A program made the position numbers and the translations under genes. From Hansschlegelia quercus (GTDB lineage: Bacteria; Pseudomonadota; Alphaproteobacteria; Rhizobiales; Methylopilaceae), in assembly GCF_004310425.1 (NCBI RefSeq), contig NZ_SIUB01000011.1, positions 23,476 through 87,475 on the forward strand: a stretch of 64,000 nucleotides of DNA, given 5' to 3'. Under the pieces are notes generated by a model, which saw only the letters and a program-made list of their open reading frames with translations, made no database searches and was not told the origin of the DNA. Below, piece by piece: positions 16,250 to 25,003 of the stretch (positions within the stretch are counted from its first letter, which is position 1; each line of letters begins with the position of its first letter).

Positions 16250-17296
16250 ATGCTCGCGAACAACTTTCCGATCATACCGGACGTTTCGCTGAGCGAGCTC
16301 GTCCACGACCGCCCCGGCTTCGAACCTGCTCGATTGGTCGCGCTCGCGCGCGAACGGATCGCCGAAACGGGCCTAGATCTCAATGGCCGCACGGTGCTGA
16401 CGGAGGCGGCGACCGGCGTCTACGTCGTCACGCCGATCCTGGCGGCCCTCGCCGGCGCCCGGCGCGTATATGCGCTGGCCCGCGACAGCCGACATGGGCG
16501 CAAGAGCGCGGCGGTGGCCTGGCTCCATAGGGTCGCAGAGATCGCGGGGGTCGCCGACGTGATCTCGATCGTCGACAGTATTCCGGAGGCGATCCTGGAG
16601 CAGGTGGACCTCGTCACCAATAGCGGCCATCTCCGGCCGATCGACGCGCGCATCGTCGACGCGCTGCCGAGCCACGCGGTCATCGCCTTGATGTTCGAGG
16701 CGTGGGAGTGGCGAGAAGCTGACATCGATCTCGCCGCCTGCCGGCGGCGAGGCATTCCCGTCGTCGGGGTTAACGAGCGGCACCAGACCATCGACGTCTT
16801 CAGCTATCTGGGTCCGCTCGCCGTGCGGCTCCTGCAGGACGCCGGCGTCGCCGTCTACCGCAGCACGATCGCCCTGGTCTGCGACAACGAATTTGGACCG
16901 TCGCTTCTGGCGGGTCTCGGCGCGCAAGGGGCTCGCATCGTGCAGGCGACGAGCGTGAAAGAGCTCGCCCCGCAGGCCTTTGACGCGGTCCTGATCGCCC
17001 TTCGGCCGGCGGAGCAGGGCGATCGTGTCGTCGCGGAGGACGCACGGCTGCTGGCCGCCATGTCCCCGCAGGTCGTCGTCGCGCAGTTCTGGGGTGACGT
17101 GAACCGGTTGGCGCTTCTGGAATGCGGACTGGCAATCTGGCCGCCGAACGCCCCTGCGAAGGGGCATATGGGAATTTTGCTATCCGCAATCGGGCCCGAG
17201 CCAGTCGTGCGCCTGCAGGCGGGGGGATTGAAGGCGGCCGAAATCGCCCTCGGCGACGGCGAGGGCGACGAGACCTCGATCGCGCAGCTCCTTTGA
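16250..17296 (+). CDS. uncharacterised protein, possible two-domain NAD(P)-binding enzyme
   Basis: The protein has 348 residues from ATG 16250 (GGAG upstream). I do not recognise a named family. Two alpha/beta segments look Rossmann-like: residues about 45-120 (TVLTEAATGVYVVTPILAAL, then ARRVYALARDS and a VDLVTNSGHLRPID stretch), and residues about 205-270 (STIALVCDNEFGPSLLAGL). A GVNERHQTIDVFSYLG segment between them resembles, loosely, the hinge of 2-hydroxyacid dehydrogenases. No glycine-rich GxGxxG motif is perfect. It lies 19 bases after the second aminotransferase, so it is probably the last gene of that operon and involved with the sugar precursor or a substituent. Confidence 0.55.
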   Translation: MLANNFPIIPDVSLSELVHDRPGFEPARLVALARERIAETGLDLNGRTVLTEAATGVYVVTPILAALAGARRVYALARDSRHGRKSAAVAWLHRVAEIAGVADVISIVDSIPEAILEQVDLVTNSGHLRPIDARIVDALPSHAVIALMFEAWEWREADIDLAACRRRGIPVVGVNERHQTIDVFSYLGPLAVRLLQDAGVAVYRSTIALVCDNEFGPSLLAGLGAQGARIVQATSVKELAPQAFDAVLIALRPAEQGDRVVAEDARLLAAMSPQVVVAQFWGDVNRLALLECGLAIWPPNAPAKGHMGILLSAIGPEPVVRLQAGGLKAAEIALGDGEGDETSIAQLL

Positions 17297-17474
17297 CGGC
17301 CGGAACGTGTCCTGAATTTTCGGCAAGAGAGCTTTTCGCGCGAGCGACGACGTCGGCCACTGCAATGCCGGCCGAGACGGGATCTCCTTTGATCTCCGCG
17401 ACATCCAAACCCGCCCGCTGGTCCATCGATGGATAAATTCTGCAAAACACACTCAAAGATGTATTTTTTTGGCG

Positions 17475-17503
17475 GCCGTAATGCTAACCTATGGCTGTAA
17501 TGG
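17475..17503 (+). promoter_or_regulatory. short direct repeat upstream of the Crp/Fnr-type gene
   Basis: GGCCGTAATG (17475-17484) and GGCTGTAATG (17494-17503) are repeated at a 19-base period, about two helical turns, 31-59 bases before the regulator start and next to an AT-rich run (TATTTTTTT at 17463-17471). It may be an operator or part of the promoter. The remainder of the 237-base gap shows nothing else. Confidence 0.3.
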
Positions 17504-17533
17504 GTCGAAAATTTCCCGCGATGTACAACCGAC

Positions 17534-18274
17534 ATGAACGACGTCGGGTGCCACAGTCCGCTGGTGCGAAAATTCCAGGCTCTGGGTCCGTGGACGGATT
17601 CCGAACTTTTGGCGCTGGGCTCCTTCGGCTCAAGAAGAAGAAGGCTGGGCGCGCACCAGGCGATCTTTCACGAGCGTGACGCGTCGGACGAGGCCTATCT
17701 CGTCCAAAGCGGCTGGACCTGCGTCTACAAGCTGCTCCCCGACGGGGGCCGTCAGGTGATCTCTTTCCCACTTCCGGGAGACATCGTCGGAATCTCCGGC
17801 CTGTTCCTGGACGGCGCCCAATTCAGCTTTGAAAGCCTCACCCCAGTCGAGCTCTCGCCGATCTCGACCGCTACGCTGCTCAATGGCGCGATGGCGTCAT
17901 CCAATGTCGCACGCGCGGTGCGCTGGTCCGTCGCCCGCGACAGCGCGATATTGGTCGAGCACCTCGTCAATGTGGGGCGGCGCAGCGCGCTGATGCGGAC
18001 CGCGCATTTCATCCTCGAACTCGCGCATCGGCTTCGTCTGATCGGCGCTGAACGCGCCGGCGAGTTCGCTTGCCCGGTGAACCAGTACTGGATGGCGGAC
18101 GCTCTCGGCCTGACCGCGATCCACCTGAACCGCGTTCTTCGCGAGCTTCGCGAGGCGCATCTTGTCACGCTGCGGGCGGGTCACGTCTCGATCCACGACT
18201 ATGAGGGTCTGAAGGATCTTGCGGTGTTCGACGGCGATTACCTGTCGCCGCCAAAGCGCGTCGGCTGGCCTTAG
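17534..18274 (+). CDS. Crp/Fnr-family transcriptional regulator
   Basis: The protein has 246 residues. A cyclic-nucleotide-binding-type beta-roll spans about residues 20-130 ([34 protein letters not shown]). A C-terminal winged HTH occupies about 165-225 ([19 protein letters not shown], then [14 protein letters not shown]). The Fnr cysteine cluster is absent and the cAMP-binding Arg-Ser motif is not present, so the ligand is unknown. This subgroup is abundant in Hyphomicrobiales. It stands alone between the amino-sugar operon and gmd-fcl and may control the polysaccharide locus, which is inferred from position. A 212-base gap without recognisable features follows. Confidence 0.85.
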   Translation: MNDVGCHSPLVRKFQALGPWTDSELLALGSFGSRRRRLGAHQAIFHERDASDEAYLVQSGWTCVYKLLPDGGRQVISFPLPGDIVGISGLFLDGAQFSFESLTPVELSPISTATLLNGAMASSNVARAVRWSVARDSAILVEHLVNVGRRSALMRTAHFILELAHRLRLIGAERAGEFACPVNQYWMADALGLTAIHLNRVLRELREAHLVTLRAGHVSIHDYEGLKDLAVFDGDYLSPPKRVGWP

Positions 18275-18486
18275 GCCTGCCGGGGGGCACGCCGCGCCTC
18301 TTCAGTCGTTCCAGCCCCCGCCTAAAGGTCCGCAGGCCGCCCGTTCGGCGTAGTCCCGGCTGGCGTCCTCCACCGATTACGGCGTTTCGCGTCTCCCGTC
18401 GCCCTTCGAAGATCGGCCCGGCTGCGGGCGCCTGCTCCTTCCGCAGGACGCAGGCATCTGGCCGCGAAGCGCGGAGGGGGACCCAT

Positions 18487-19557
18487 ATGGCGGCGAAGAC
18501 AGCTCTCATCCTAGGAGCCACGGGGCAGGACGGGGCCTATCTGGCGGAGCTCCTGCTCGACAAGGGCTACCTCGTCCACGGGCTGAAACGGCGCTCGTCG
18601 TCATTCAACACCGGCCGCATCGACCACCTCTATCATGATCGCCACGAGAGGGACGTTCGGTTCTTCCTGCACCACGGCGACATGACGGATGCGACCAGCC
18701 TCATCCGGATCATCCAGGAGACGCAGCCTGACGAGATCTACAATCTCGCGGCCCAGAGCCATGTGCAGGTCAGCTTCGAGACGCCGGAATACACCGCCAA
18801 CACCGACGGTCTCGGCACGCTGCGCGTGCTCGAGGCGCTGCGCATCCTGAAGATGACGGAGAGCTGCCGCTTCTATCAGGCCTCGACGTCGGAGCTGTTC
18901 GGCCGCGCGGCCACCGTGCCGCAGGACGAGCGGACGGTGTTCCAGCCGCGCAGCCCTTACGCCGCCTCCAAGCTCTACGCCTACTGGATCACGGTGAACT
19001 ACCGCGAGGCCTATGGCGTCCACGCGTCGAACGGCATCCTGTTCAACCATGAGAGCCCGATCCGCGGCGAGACCTTCGTCACCCGCAAGGTGTCGCGCGC
19101 GGTGGCGGCTATCCAGCAGGGGCTGCAGAGCCGGCTGTATCTCGGCAATATCGACGCCAAGCGGGACTGGGGGCATGCGCGCGACTACGTCGAGGGTATG
19201 TGGCGGATCCTGCAGCAGCCGATAGCCGACGACTACGTGCTCGCGACAGGCGAGACCCATACTGTTCGGGAATTCGTCGAGGCGGCCTTCGACTGCGTCG
19301 GGCGCCGGATCGAATGGCAGGGCGCAGGCGCGGACGAGAAGGGCTACGACGCCGAGAACGGCGCGACCCTGATCGAGATCGACCCCCGCTATTTCCGCCC
19401 GACGGAGGTCGACATCCTGCTGGGCGACGCGACGAAGGCGCGCCTTCAGCTCGGCTGGAAGCCGCGGACCAAGTTCCGGGAACTCGTGTCGGAAATGGTG
19501 ACGTCGGATCTCGAGACGGTGCTCAAGGAGGCGGGCCGCAATGATCGCGACGACTGA
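18487..19557 (+). CDS. gmd: GDP-mannose 4,6-dehydratase
   Basis: The protein has 356 residues, the usual Gmd length. [19 protein letters not shown] is the NADP-binding motif, [16 protein letters not shown] is the Gmd-specific loop, and the active-site Tyr-Lys pair is in [27 protein letters not shown] is also diagnostic. The enzyme makes GDP-4-keto-6-deoxy-D-mannose in the cytoplasm. A strong GGAGGGGG site precedes ATG 18487. It overlaps fcl by 17 bases, and the pair makes GDP-L-fucose for the polymer. Confidence 0.97.
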   Translation: MAAKTALILGATGQDGAYLAELLLDKGYLVHGLKRRSSSFNTGRIDHLYHDRHERDVRFFLHHGDMTDATSLIRIIQETQPDEIYNLAAQSHVQVSFETPEYTANTDGLGTLRVLEALRILKMTESCRFYQASTSELFGRAATVPQDERTVFQPRSPYAASKLYAYWITVNYREAYGVHASNGILFNHESPIRGETFVTRKVSRAVAAIQQGLQSRLYLGNIDAKRDWGHARDYVEGMWRILQQPIADDYVLATGETHTVREFVEAAFDCVGRRIEWQGAGADEKGYDAENGATLIEIDPRYFRPTEVDILLGDATKARLQLGWKPRTKFRELVSEMVTSDLETVLKEAGRNDRDD

Positions 19558-20539
19558 ACCTGCGCCCGACTTCGATCTCGCCGGCAAACGGATCTTCGTC
19601 GCAGGGCACAGAGGAATGGTGGGCTCGGCGCTCGTCCGCCGGCTCGCTCTTGAGGAGTGCGAGATCCTCACCGTCGAACGGGCGAAGCTTGACCTCACCC
19701 GCCAGGCCGAAGTCGAGGCGTGGATGGGCAGAAACCGGCCCGACGGCGTCATCATCGCCGCGGCGCGTGTCGGCGGCATCCAGGCCAACGCCGCGCAGCC
19801 GACCGAATTTCTCTACGAGAACCTGATGATCGCGACGAACCTGATCGCGTCGGCGGCCGAGACGGGGGTCGCCAAGCTGCTGTTCCTGGGGTCGAGCTGC
19901 ATCTATCCGCGGCTTGCGGCGCAGCCGATCGACGAGGACCAACTGCTGCAGGGGGCGCTGGAGCCGACCAACGAGGCCTATGCAATCGCCAAGATCGCCG
20001 GCCTCACGCTCGCGCGCAGCCTGAACGTTCAGCACGGCCTGCCTTACGTCACCGCGATGCCGACGAACCTCTACGGGCCGAACGACAATTTCGACCTGGA
20101 GACCTCGCACGTGCTGCCCGCGCTGATGCGCAAGGTGTTCGAGGCGCAGGCGGAGGGGCGCGACACCGTATCGATCTGGGGCAGCGGCGCGCCGCTGCGC
20201 GAGTTCCTGCATGTCGACGACCTCGCCGACGCCTGCGTTTTCCTGATGCGCCGCTACGCCGATCCCCGGCAGATCAATGTCGGCTCGGGCGAGGAGGTCA
20301 CCATCCGCGACCTTGCAACCAGGATCGCCGAGGCCGTCGGCTATGCGGGCGGCTTCGCGTTCGACGCCACCAAGCCCGATGGCGCGCCCCGCAAGCGGCT
20401 GAACTCCGAGCGCATTCTTGCGCTCGGCTGGCGCCCGACGATCACGTTGAGCGCGGGCCTGCGCTCTACCTTCCGGTGGTGGCGAGAGACTGAGCCGCTG
20501 CCGCAGCCTGAGCAGGCTCTTCGAGCAAGGTCTGCCTGA
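19541..20539 (+). CDS. fcl: GDP-L-fucose synthase
   Basis: The protein has 332 residues. [14 protein letters not shown] is the NADP-binding motif and [16 protein letters not shown] is the family signature. [11 protein letters not shown] holds the Tyr-Lys catalytic pair, and [12 protein letters not shown] is the substrate region. It epimerises at C3 and C5 and reduces C4 to give GDP-L-fucose from the Gmd product. Its last 74 bases overlap, on the opposite strand, the 3' end of the export gene that converges on it. The final 15 or so residues are beyond the usual Fcl end. Confidence 0.96.
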   Translation: MIATTEPAPDFDLAGKRIFVAGHRGMVGSALVRRLALEECEILTVERAKLDLTRQAEVEAWMGRNRPDGVIIAAARVGGIQANAAQPTEFLYENLMIATNLIASAAETGVAKLLFLGSSCIYPRLAAQPIDEDQLLQGALEPTNEAYAIAKIAGLTLARSLNVQHGLPYVTAMPTNLYGPNDNFDLETSHVLPALMRKVFEAQAEGRDTVSIWGSGAPLREFLHVDDLADACVFLMRRYADPRQINVGSGEEVTIRDLATRIAEAVGYAGGFAFDATKPDGAPRKRLNSERILALGWRPTITLSAGLRSTFRWWRETEPLPQPEQALRARSA

Positions 20540-21764
20540 CCATCGCCGCCTCGTCGGGGCGGCGCTCGATGCGGAGGATGTCGCGCGGCTGAAGTCGCGC
20601 ATAATCGTCGATCGCCATGTCTTCATAAGCGCCGTTCACCAGCCGGGCGACCCTGTAGATCGGCTGCGCCGGCTTGACCGAGTCGCGGCCGATCTGCGCG
20701 CGCGTTTCGCCGAGCGCCGCGATGGAGCTCTGGAGCTTCCGCTGGGTCTGCGCCATCGTCAGGTCTAGCTCGCGCAGCGCGATCGCGTTCTCCTTGGTCC
20801 GCTGGTCGACGAGGTCCTGCGCCCGCTGGTCGACTTCGAGCTGGCGCTGCTGCGCGCGGGCGAGATAGGAGCCGATGTCGAGCGCGTCGCGGCGGGTGGC
20901 GGAGAGCTGCCGTTTCAGCGCGAGCAGCGCCGGAAGCAGGCCCAAGCCCTTGTCGACCATCTTCTGCGAGTTAGCGACCTCCTGCTCGAGCAGGGCGATC
21001 TCCTCATTGTGCAGCCTCGTGCTCTCGCGCAGCGTCTCGATCTCCTGGCCGATGCTCGCGCGCTGGTCGCGGAACGCGGCCTGCTGATCGCTCAGGACCT
21101 TCTTCCTGACGTCGTAGAGCGCTTTCTCGTTGCGGATCATGTTCCGCGCGTCGGCCCGGTCGATCGAGCCATCGCGCGGACCATCCTCGGAGGGCGCGTA
21201 ATCGGCGTCGGCGATCTCGGCGTTCAGCCGGTCCTTCTGCGCTTGGTCGGCGAACAGGGTCAGCCGGCGGTCCGCGACCTCCTGCTCGATCGTGATCATC
21301 TGGAGCGCGCGCGTCTCCGCCGGTCCCTGCGGTCGCCGCAGACCGCCGGCCAGCGAGATCAGCTCGATCGCGACCATGCCGGGGCGGAAAGCGTATTGGC
21401 CGGGCTTCTCGACCTCGCCGGCGACGAACACGCCGGCGAACTCCGCGATTTCGACGGCGGGAGCGCTTCGGATCGGAATGCGCCGCGACAGCCGTTCGGC
21501 GAGGCTTGAGACCACCTCGTCCGTTGTAAGATTCACGATCTTGATCGCACCGACCAGTGGGAAGCTCAGCGCCCCCTCCGGACCGACGCGGAACTTGCCC
21601 GAGAGCTCCGGCTTGCCCACCACCGTGATCTGCAGAACGTCACCCGGGCCGAGCCGGTAAGGTTGCGGCTGCTCGTCGGCGCGGAGTCCTGCCGGTAGAG
21701 CAAGCGCTGCGATCAGGCTCGCCGTGAGGAGGCGGAAGCCGCTGGTCGTCGAGAACGTCGTCAT
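20466..21764 (-). CDS. polysaccharide export outer-membrane protein (ExoF/Wza family)
   Basis: The protein has 432 residues. A signal peptide spans about residues 1-29 (ALALPAGLRA before the cleavage region). A Poly_export domain follows from about residue 36 (YRLGPGDVLQITVVGKPEL), then an SLBB-like segment (VFVAGEVEKPGQYAFRPG). About 160 residues of Glu/Gln/Arg-rich heptad sequence (about 190-345) should form a coiled coil, as in rhizobial ExoF. There is no lipobox cysteine, unlike Wza. It would form the periplasmic/outer-membrane exit for the polymer. Its start and the upstream stop overlap by one base (TGATG), so it is coupled to the chain-length gene. Confidence 0.85.
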   Translation of the reverse strand: MTTFSTTSGFRLLTASLIAALALPAGLRADEQPQPYRLGPGDVLQITVVGKPELSGKFRVGPEGALSFPLVGAIKIVNLTTDEVVSSLAERLSRRIPIRSAPAVEIAEFAGVFVAGEVEKPGQYAFRPGMVAIELISLAGGLRRPQGPAETRALQMITIEQEVADRRLTLFADQAQKDRLNAEIADADYAPSEDGPRDGSIDRADARNMIRNEKALYDVRKKVLSDQQAAFRDQRASIGQEIETLRESTRLHNEEIALLEQEVANSQKMVDKGLGLLPALLALKRQLSATRRDALDIGSYLARAQQRQLEVDQRAQDLVDQRTKENAIALRELDLTMAQTQRKLQSSIAALGETRAQIGRDSVKPAQPIYRVARLVNGAYEDMAIDDYARLQPRDILRIERRPDEAAMVRQTLLEEPAQAAAAAQSLATTGR

Positions 21765-23203
21765 CAGGCCAGCCTCTGCTTGAGCGGCTCGGCGCCCCAG
21801 GGCGGGTAAGCTTCGAGATTGTCTTGCGGGGTCGACCAGTCCGATGGCTCGGGGCGAGGACCTCCGCGGAGCTTGGCCAGTCCGGCGCCGACGAGCGCCC
21901 CGACAGCCATGCCAAGCGCGAGCAGAGGCAGCAGACGCGGGCTTGCCGGTCGGGTCGGAACTTCGGCGCTCGACAGCAACGTTGCGTCCGGGCTCGCGAG
22001 GCCCTGCTGCTCGATCGTCTGCTTGTAGCGATTCAGGAAGCTCTCGTAGATCGTGCGGTTCGCCACCGCCTCACGCTGCAGCTTGTTGAGCTGCACGCGG
22101 CCGGCGCTCTCACGCGCCACCGCAGCTTCGATCTTGGCGGTCTCCGTCTCGAGCGCCTTCTCCTTGCGCCTGGCGACCTCGACCTCATTGGCGAGGCTCG
22201 CGAGCACCAGAGCGATCTCGCCGTCGATCTGCGTGCGCACGGCCGCGAGCTGAATGCGCTGCGCAGGGAGATCGGCGCTCATGCTGGCGCCGGCGGCTTC
22301 GATCTCGCCGATGTCCCGCCCGATCTCCGCCGCGCGCGAACGCAGGGCCTGGATCGAAGGCGATCCGAGCGCCTCGGTGAACGACGCGTTCTGCAGACCT
22401 TCGGGCCCGAGGTCGCGCGCCGCCGACAGCCGCGCCTCGGCCCCGGCGCGCTGTGAGCGGGCCGCGGCGAGCTCGACATTGATGCCGGCGAGCCGCTGGC
22501 CCTCGGACGTCACGCCGTTCGCTTCCATGAGGTTCGCCTGACGGCGAAAGTCCTCGACCGCTCCTTCCGAGGCCTCCAGCTTCGTGCCGAGTTCGGCCAC
22601 CTTCACGCCCAACCAGTCGCTCGCGCTTTGCGTCGCCTGGGTCTGAACGGCGATCTGATGCTCAAGATAGACCGCGGCGTAGGCGTTGACCGCCTTCGCC
22701 GCAAAGGCTGGATCGGCGGCGTCGAAATAGATGAAGATCGTGTAGGAGCGGCCGTCATTGTTGACGCGCAGCCGCGACACCAGGCCGTCGACGGCCTTCG
22801 CGCGAAACGACCGCGCTTCGCCGCCTGAGGGCGGAGGCGAGTCCCACCATGACGCCCAGCTCGTTTCGCTTTTGTCGGCCGGCGCCGCATCAGCGAGGCC
22901 AAGACGGTCGACCACCTTTTCCGCCATCGAGCGGGAGGCGATGAGATCGAGTTCGGTGCGCAGCACCGGGCTGTCCTGGGGCAGGCGCGAGACAACGGAG
23001 TCGAGCGTGATGACCTGCACCTTGCGTGCGTCGAGAGCGACGACCGCCTCAGCGACGTATCGGTTCGGCGTAGCGGCGAAGACGATCGCGCCGGTCGCTG
23101 CGCCGAGCGCGATCGTCGCTGCGAGGACCCGCCAATGCGCCTTTATGGCAGCGACGGGATCAACAGGCGCGGCGTCGTCGTTCCCAAACCGTGACACGAT
23201 CAT
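21764..23203 (-). CDS. Wzz/GumC-type chain-length and export protein lacking a kinase domain
   Basis: The protein has 479 residues. A first membrane helix lies at about 26-48 (WRVLAATIALGAATGAIVF) and a second near 430-450 (LLPLLALGMAVGALVGAGL). Between them are a Wzz domain and long periplasmic coiled coils (LAGINVELAAARSQRAGAEARL). NRTIYESFLNRYKQ before the second helix is typical of the ExoP/GumC/Wzc group. The protein ends about 30 residues after the second helix, so the cytoplasmic BY-kinase with Walker motifs is missing. It controls polymer length and bridges Wzy to the export protein. It is co-transcribed with the LuxR gene upstream (18-base gap) and the ExoF-like gene downstream. Confidence 0.85.
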   Translation of the reverse strand: MIVSRFGNDDAAPVDPVAAIKAHWRVLAATIALGAATGAIVFAATPNRYVAEAVVALDARKVQVITLDSVVSRLPQDSPVLRTELDLIASRSMAEKVVDRLGLADAAPADKSETSWASWWDSPPPSGGEARSFRAKAVDGLVSRLRVNNDGRSYTIFIYFDAADPAFAAKAVNAYAAVYLEHQIAVQTQATQSASDWLGVKVAELGTKLEASEGAVEDFRRQANLMEANGVTSEGQRLAGINVELAAARSQRAGAEARLSAARDLGPEGLQNASFTEALGSPSIQALRSRAAEIGRDIGEIEAAGASMSADLPAQRIQLAAVRTQIDGEIALVLASLANEVEVARRKEKALETETAKIEAAVARESAGRVQLNKLQREAVANRTIYESFLNRYKQTIEQQGLASPDATLLSSAEVPTRPASPRLLPLLALGMAVGALVGAGLAKLRGGPRPEPSDWSTPQDNLEAYPPWGAEPLKQRLA

Positions 23204-23221
23204 TGCGCCAATCCTCGATCG

Positions 23222-23941
23222 CTAGATCATTGAGTTCACATAGGAGTTCGTGATGTATGCGACTTCGGTGCGGTTCTTTGCGCGCAGCTTCTTCATAATG
23301 TTGCGGACATGAACCTTGACGGTGCTTTCGCGCATGTTCAGTTCATAGGCGATGATCTTGTTCGCCTTGCCCTGACGCAGCGCTTCGACTACGGCTGCCT
23401 GACGGGCAGTGAAGGTCTGCTCGATATCGAAGATGCGCCTGTCGGATCTGCCGAGGATCGATTTGCGCGACGACGTCAGGCTGCTTGCCGGGATGAACGT
23501 TCCGCCGACCTCGACAAGATTAATCGCCTCCAACGCCACGTTGAGGCTTGCGCTGGTCGGGATGTAACCTCGAACGCCGCAGTCGAGAGATTTCAGGATC
23601 TGAGTGGCGTCTTCGGAATCCGCGATAATGATAATCGGGGCCCCGGGAAACGCTTCCGAGAGATTGTCCAGCGCAGTTAGAAACGTCTCACTGCAAACCG
23701 CGCCTGAGCCGATGCTGAACAAGATCAAGGCTTCGTCGTTCTCGCCGCTTGCCGATGCGACGCAGTCGAGAATGCTCGTGTAATTGATGATCTGATTGTG
23801 CGGCCTCTGTGTTCGCACACAGTGCGCAATACATTCAGAGACCAGATTGCGCTCGTCGATGATGAGGATCGTCCCGTTATGCGAGACGTCTTCATGATAG
23901 ACGTGGGCGCCAAGGGTCGTATGTAGGGTCGGGCTGCTCAT
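23222..23941 (-). CDS. LuxR-family regulator with a degenerate receiver domain
   Basis: The protein has 239 residues from ATG at 23941 (AGG-rich site upstream). Residues about 23-140 look like a receiver fold: ILIIDERN gives the acidic pair D29/E30. However, the strand that should end in the phospho-accepting Asp reads LILFS (S76), and the conserved Lys position in GYIPTSAS is not Lys. The C-terminal LuxR HTH (about 170-235) is intact: FTARQAAVVEALRQGKANK, then ELNMRESTVKVHVRNIMKKL. It is therefore probably not switched by phosphorylation. It heads the operon with the chain-length and export genes and likely regulates exopolysaccharide production. Codon composition is less GC-rich than in neighbours. 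Confidence 0.82.
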   Translation of the reverse strand: MSSPTLHTTLGAHVYHEDVSHNGTILIIDERNLVSECIAHCVRTQRPHNQIINYTSILDCVASASGENDEALILFSIGSGAVCSETFLTALDNLSEAFPGAPIIIIADSEDATQILKSLDCGVRGYIPTSASLNVALEAINLVEVGGTFIPASSLTSSRKSILGRSDRRIFDIEQTFTARQAAVVEALRQGKANKIIAYELNMRESTVKVHVRNIMKKLRAKNRTEVAYITNSYVNSMI

Positions 23942-24300
23942 GTCGCCACCTGCTTGAACCGACGGTATACAAGATTGAGTTAGTAGTAATGCGTATGTGA
24001 CTGACGCATATTTCTGTTGATCGATTATCCAGAAGACAGAAAAACCATTCTTTTCAAACGGTTTATATTGATATGTCACCGGACTTGCCGCACTGCAGCG
24101 AGCCAGTACAATATCCAGCCGGATCGGTTATTAGATAATCTGGATTAGCGAATATCGTTCGAAAATTTGACGCAAAAGGATGGCCATGGGTGAGTCGCGT
24201 ACGCCATCCTTGGTAGCGCTCCATAGTCGCCGACGTGTTGTGGCAGGCCGATGGACTACCGCGGAAGCGTTGAGGACTCGTCCTCTGGATGAAGAGAGCC
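23942..24300 (-). other. gene-free, AT-rich intergenic region upstream of the LuxR regulator gene
   Basis: This 359-base gap lies between the LuxR-type gene and the 3' end of a methyltransferase gene, both on the minus strand. About 23970-24170 is strikingly AT-rich compared with the surroundings. It contains a short inverted repeat ATGCGT/ACGCAT at 23989-23994 and 24004-24009. It must hold the promoter of the regulator-export operon and the end of the upstream operon. No convincing gene or terminator was found; the frame open on the minus strand from 24424 is antisense-like composition. Confidence 0.5.
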
Positions 24301-24948
24301 TCAGGCGAGCGGTCGGCACGCTACGCAGAAGCCGTCCGCGAAGTAGCGCAATCGCGACATGCTCCGGAGAACTGAATTCGCGACGCGCGACTGCGCCGAT
24401 TTCTCCGCCCAATAAACGCCCCAATCCGTCGGCTCGAGGCCGGCCATCGAGAACAGGCGGCTCAGGGTCGAATACGAGTAATATGCCACATGCTCCGGAT
24501 GAACATTTTCGATCCTCTTGAACAGGCGCAGGTTCAACTTGATCGAGGCGTTATTCGGCGTGGTGATGATGATGCGGCCGTCGCGGCGGCACACGCTCTT
24601 GAGCGAGGCGAGGAAGTCGCCCGCGTTCATGACGTGCTCGAGCGTCTCGCCGGCGATCACGACGTCATAATTTCCGGGAGTGGAGGCCGACAGCGGCTTC
24701 TCGCAGTCCGCGACATAGAGGTTCTTGAATCCCGCCGCGCGCATGATGCCGATGCCCTCTTCCGAGAGGTCGACGCCGTCGAGCTGCCCCGCGCAGGCGT
24801 GCAGCCTCTGGTGAAGCAGTTCGCCGCGCGTCAAGCGATCCTGCGTGAACGGCACGTCGGCGCAGCCGATATGCAGGACGCGCTTGCCGCGCGCATAGCG
24901 TTCGATGAAGTCGACCCGGTTGGTCGAACGGACCTCTGGCAGCATCAT
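24301..24948 (-). CDS. class I SAM-dependent methyltransferase
   Basis: The protein has 215 residues from ATG at 24948, which has GAGGAG nine bases upstream. Motif I is RVLHIGCADVPFTQ (about residues 21-34). GVDLSEEGIGIMRAAGF is the strand-2 acidic motif. NYDVVIAGETLEHVMNAGDFL and RIIITTPNNASI are typical of the Methyltransf_11/23 type used in glycan and small-molecule methylation. The frame is open upstream to 25197, but that part overlaps the glycosyltransferase gene and reads as low-complexity. It is the last gene of a minus-strand operon of glycosyltransferases, so the substrate is probably a sugar of the polymer. Confidence 0.78.
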   Translation of the reverse strand: MMLPEVRSTNRVDFIERYARGKRVLHIGCADVPFTQDRLTRGELLHQRLHACAGQLDGVDLSEEGIGIMRAAGFKNLYVADCEKPLSASTPGNYDVVIAGETLEHVMNAGDFLASLKSVCRRDGRIIITTPNNASIKLNLRLFKRIENVHPEHVAYYSYSTLSRLFSMAGLEPTDWGVYWAEKSAQSRVANSVLRSMSRLRYFADGFCVACRPLA

Positions 24949-25003
24949 CTCGAAGATCTCCTCTTGCGGCCCGGCATCGGCGGCTGCCGGCTTGGAACCG
25001 AAT

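Noticed and set aside
14554..16392. A 612-codon open frame on the minus strand across the SDR and aminotransferase genes
   Set aside because: It covers two well-supported plus-strand genes, and the translation shows no domain.
24131..24424. Possible 97-residue protein in the gap after the methyltransferase gene
   Set aside because: It overlaps the methyltransferase C-terminus, has no recognisable domain and sits partly in the AT-rich island. It has no good ribosome site.
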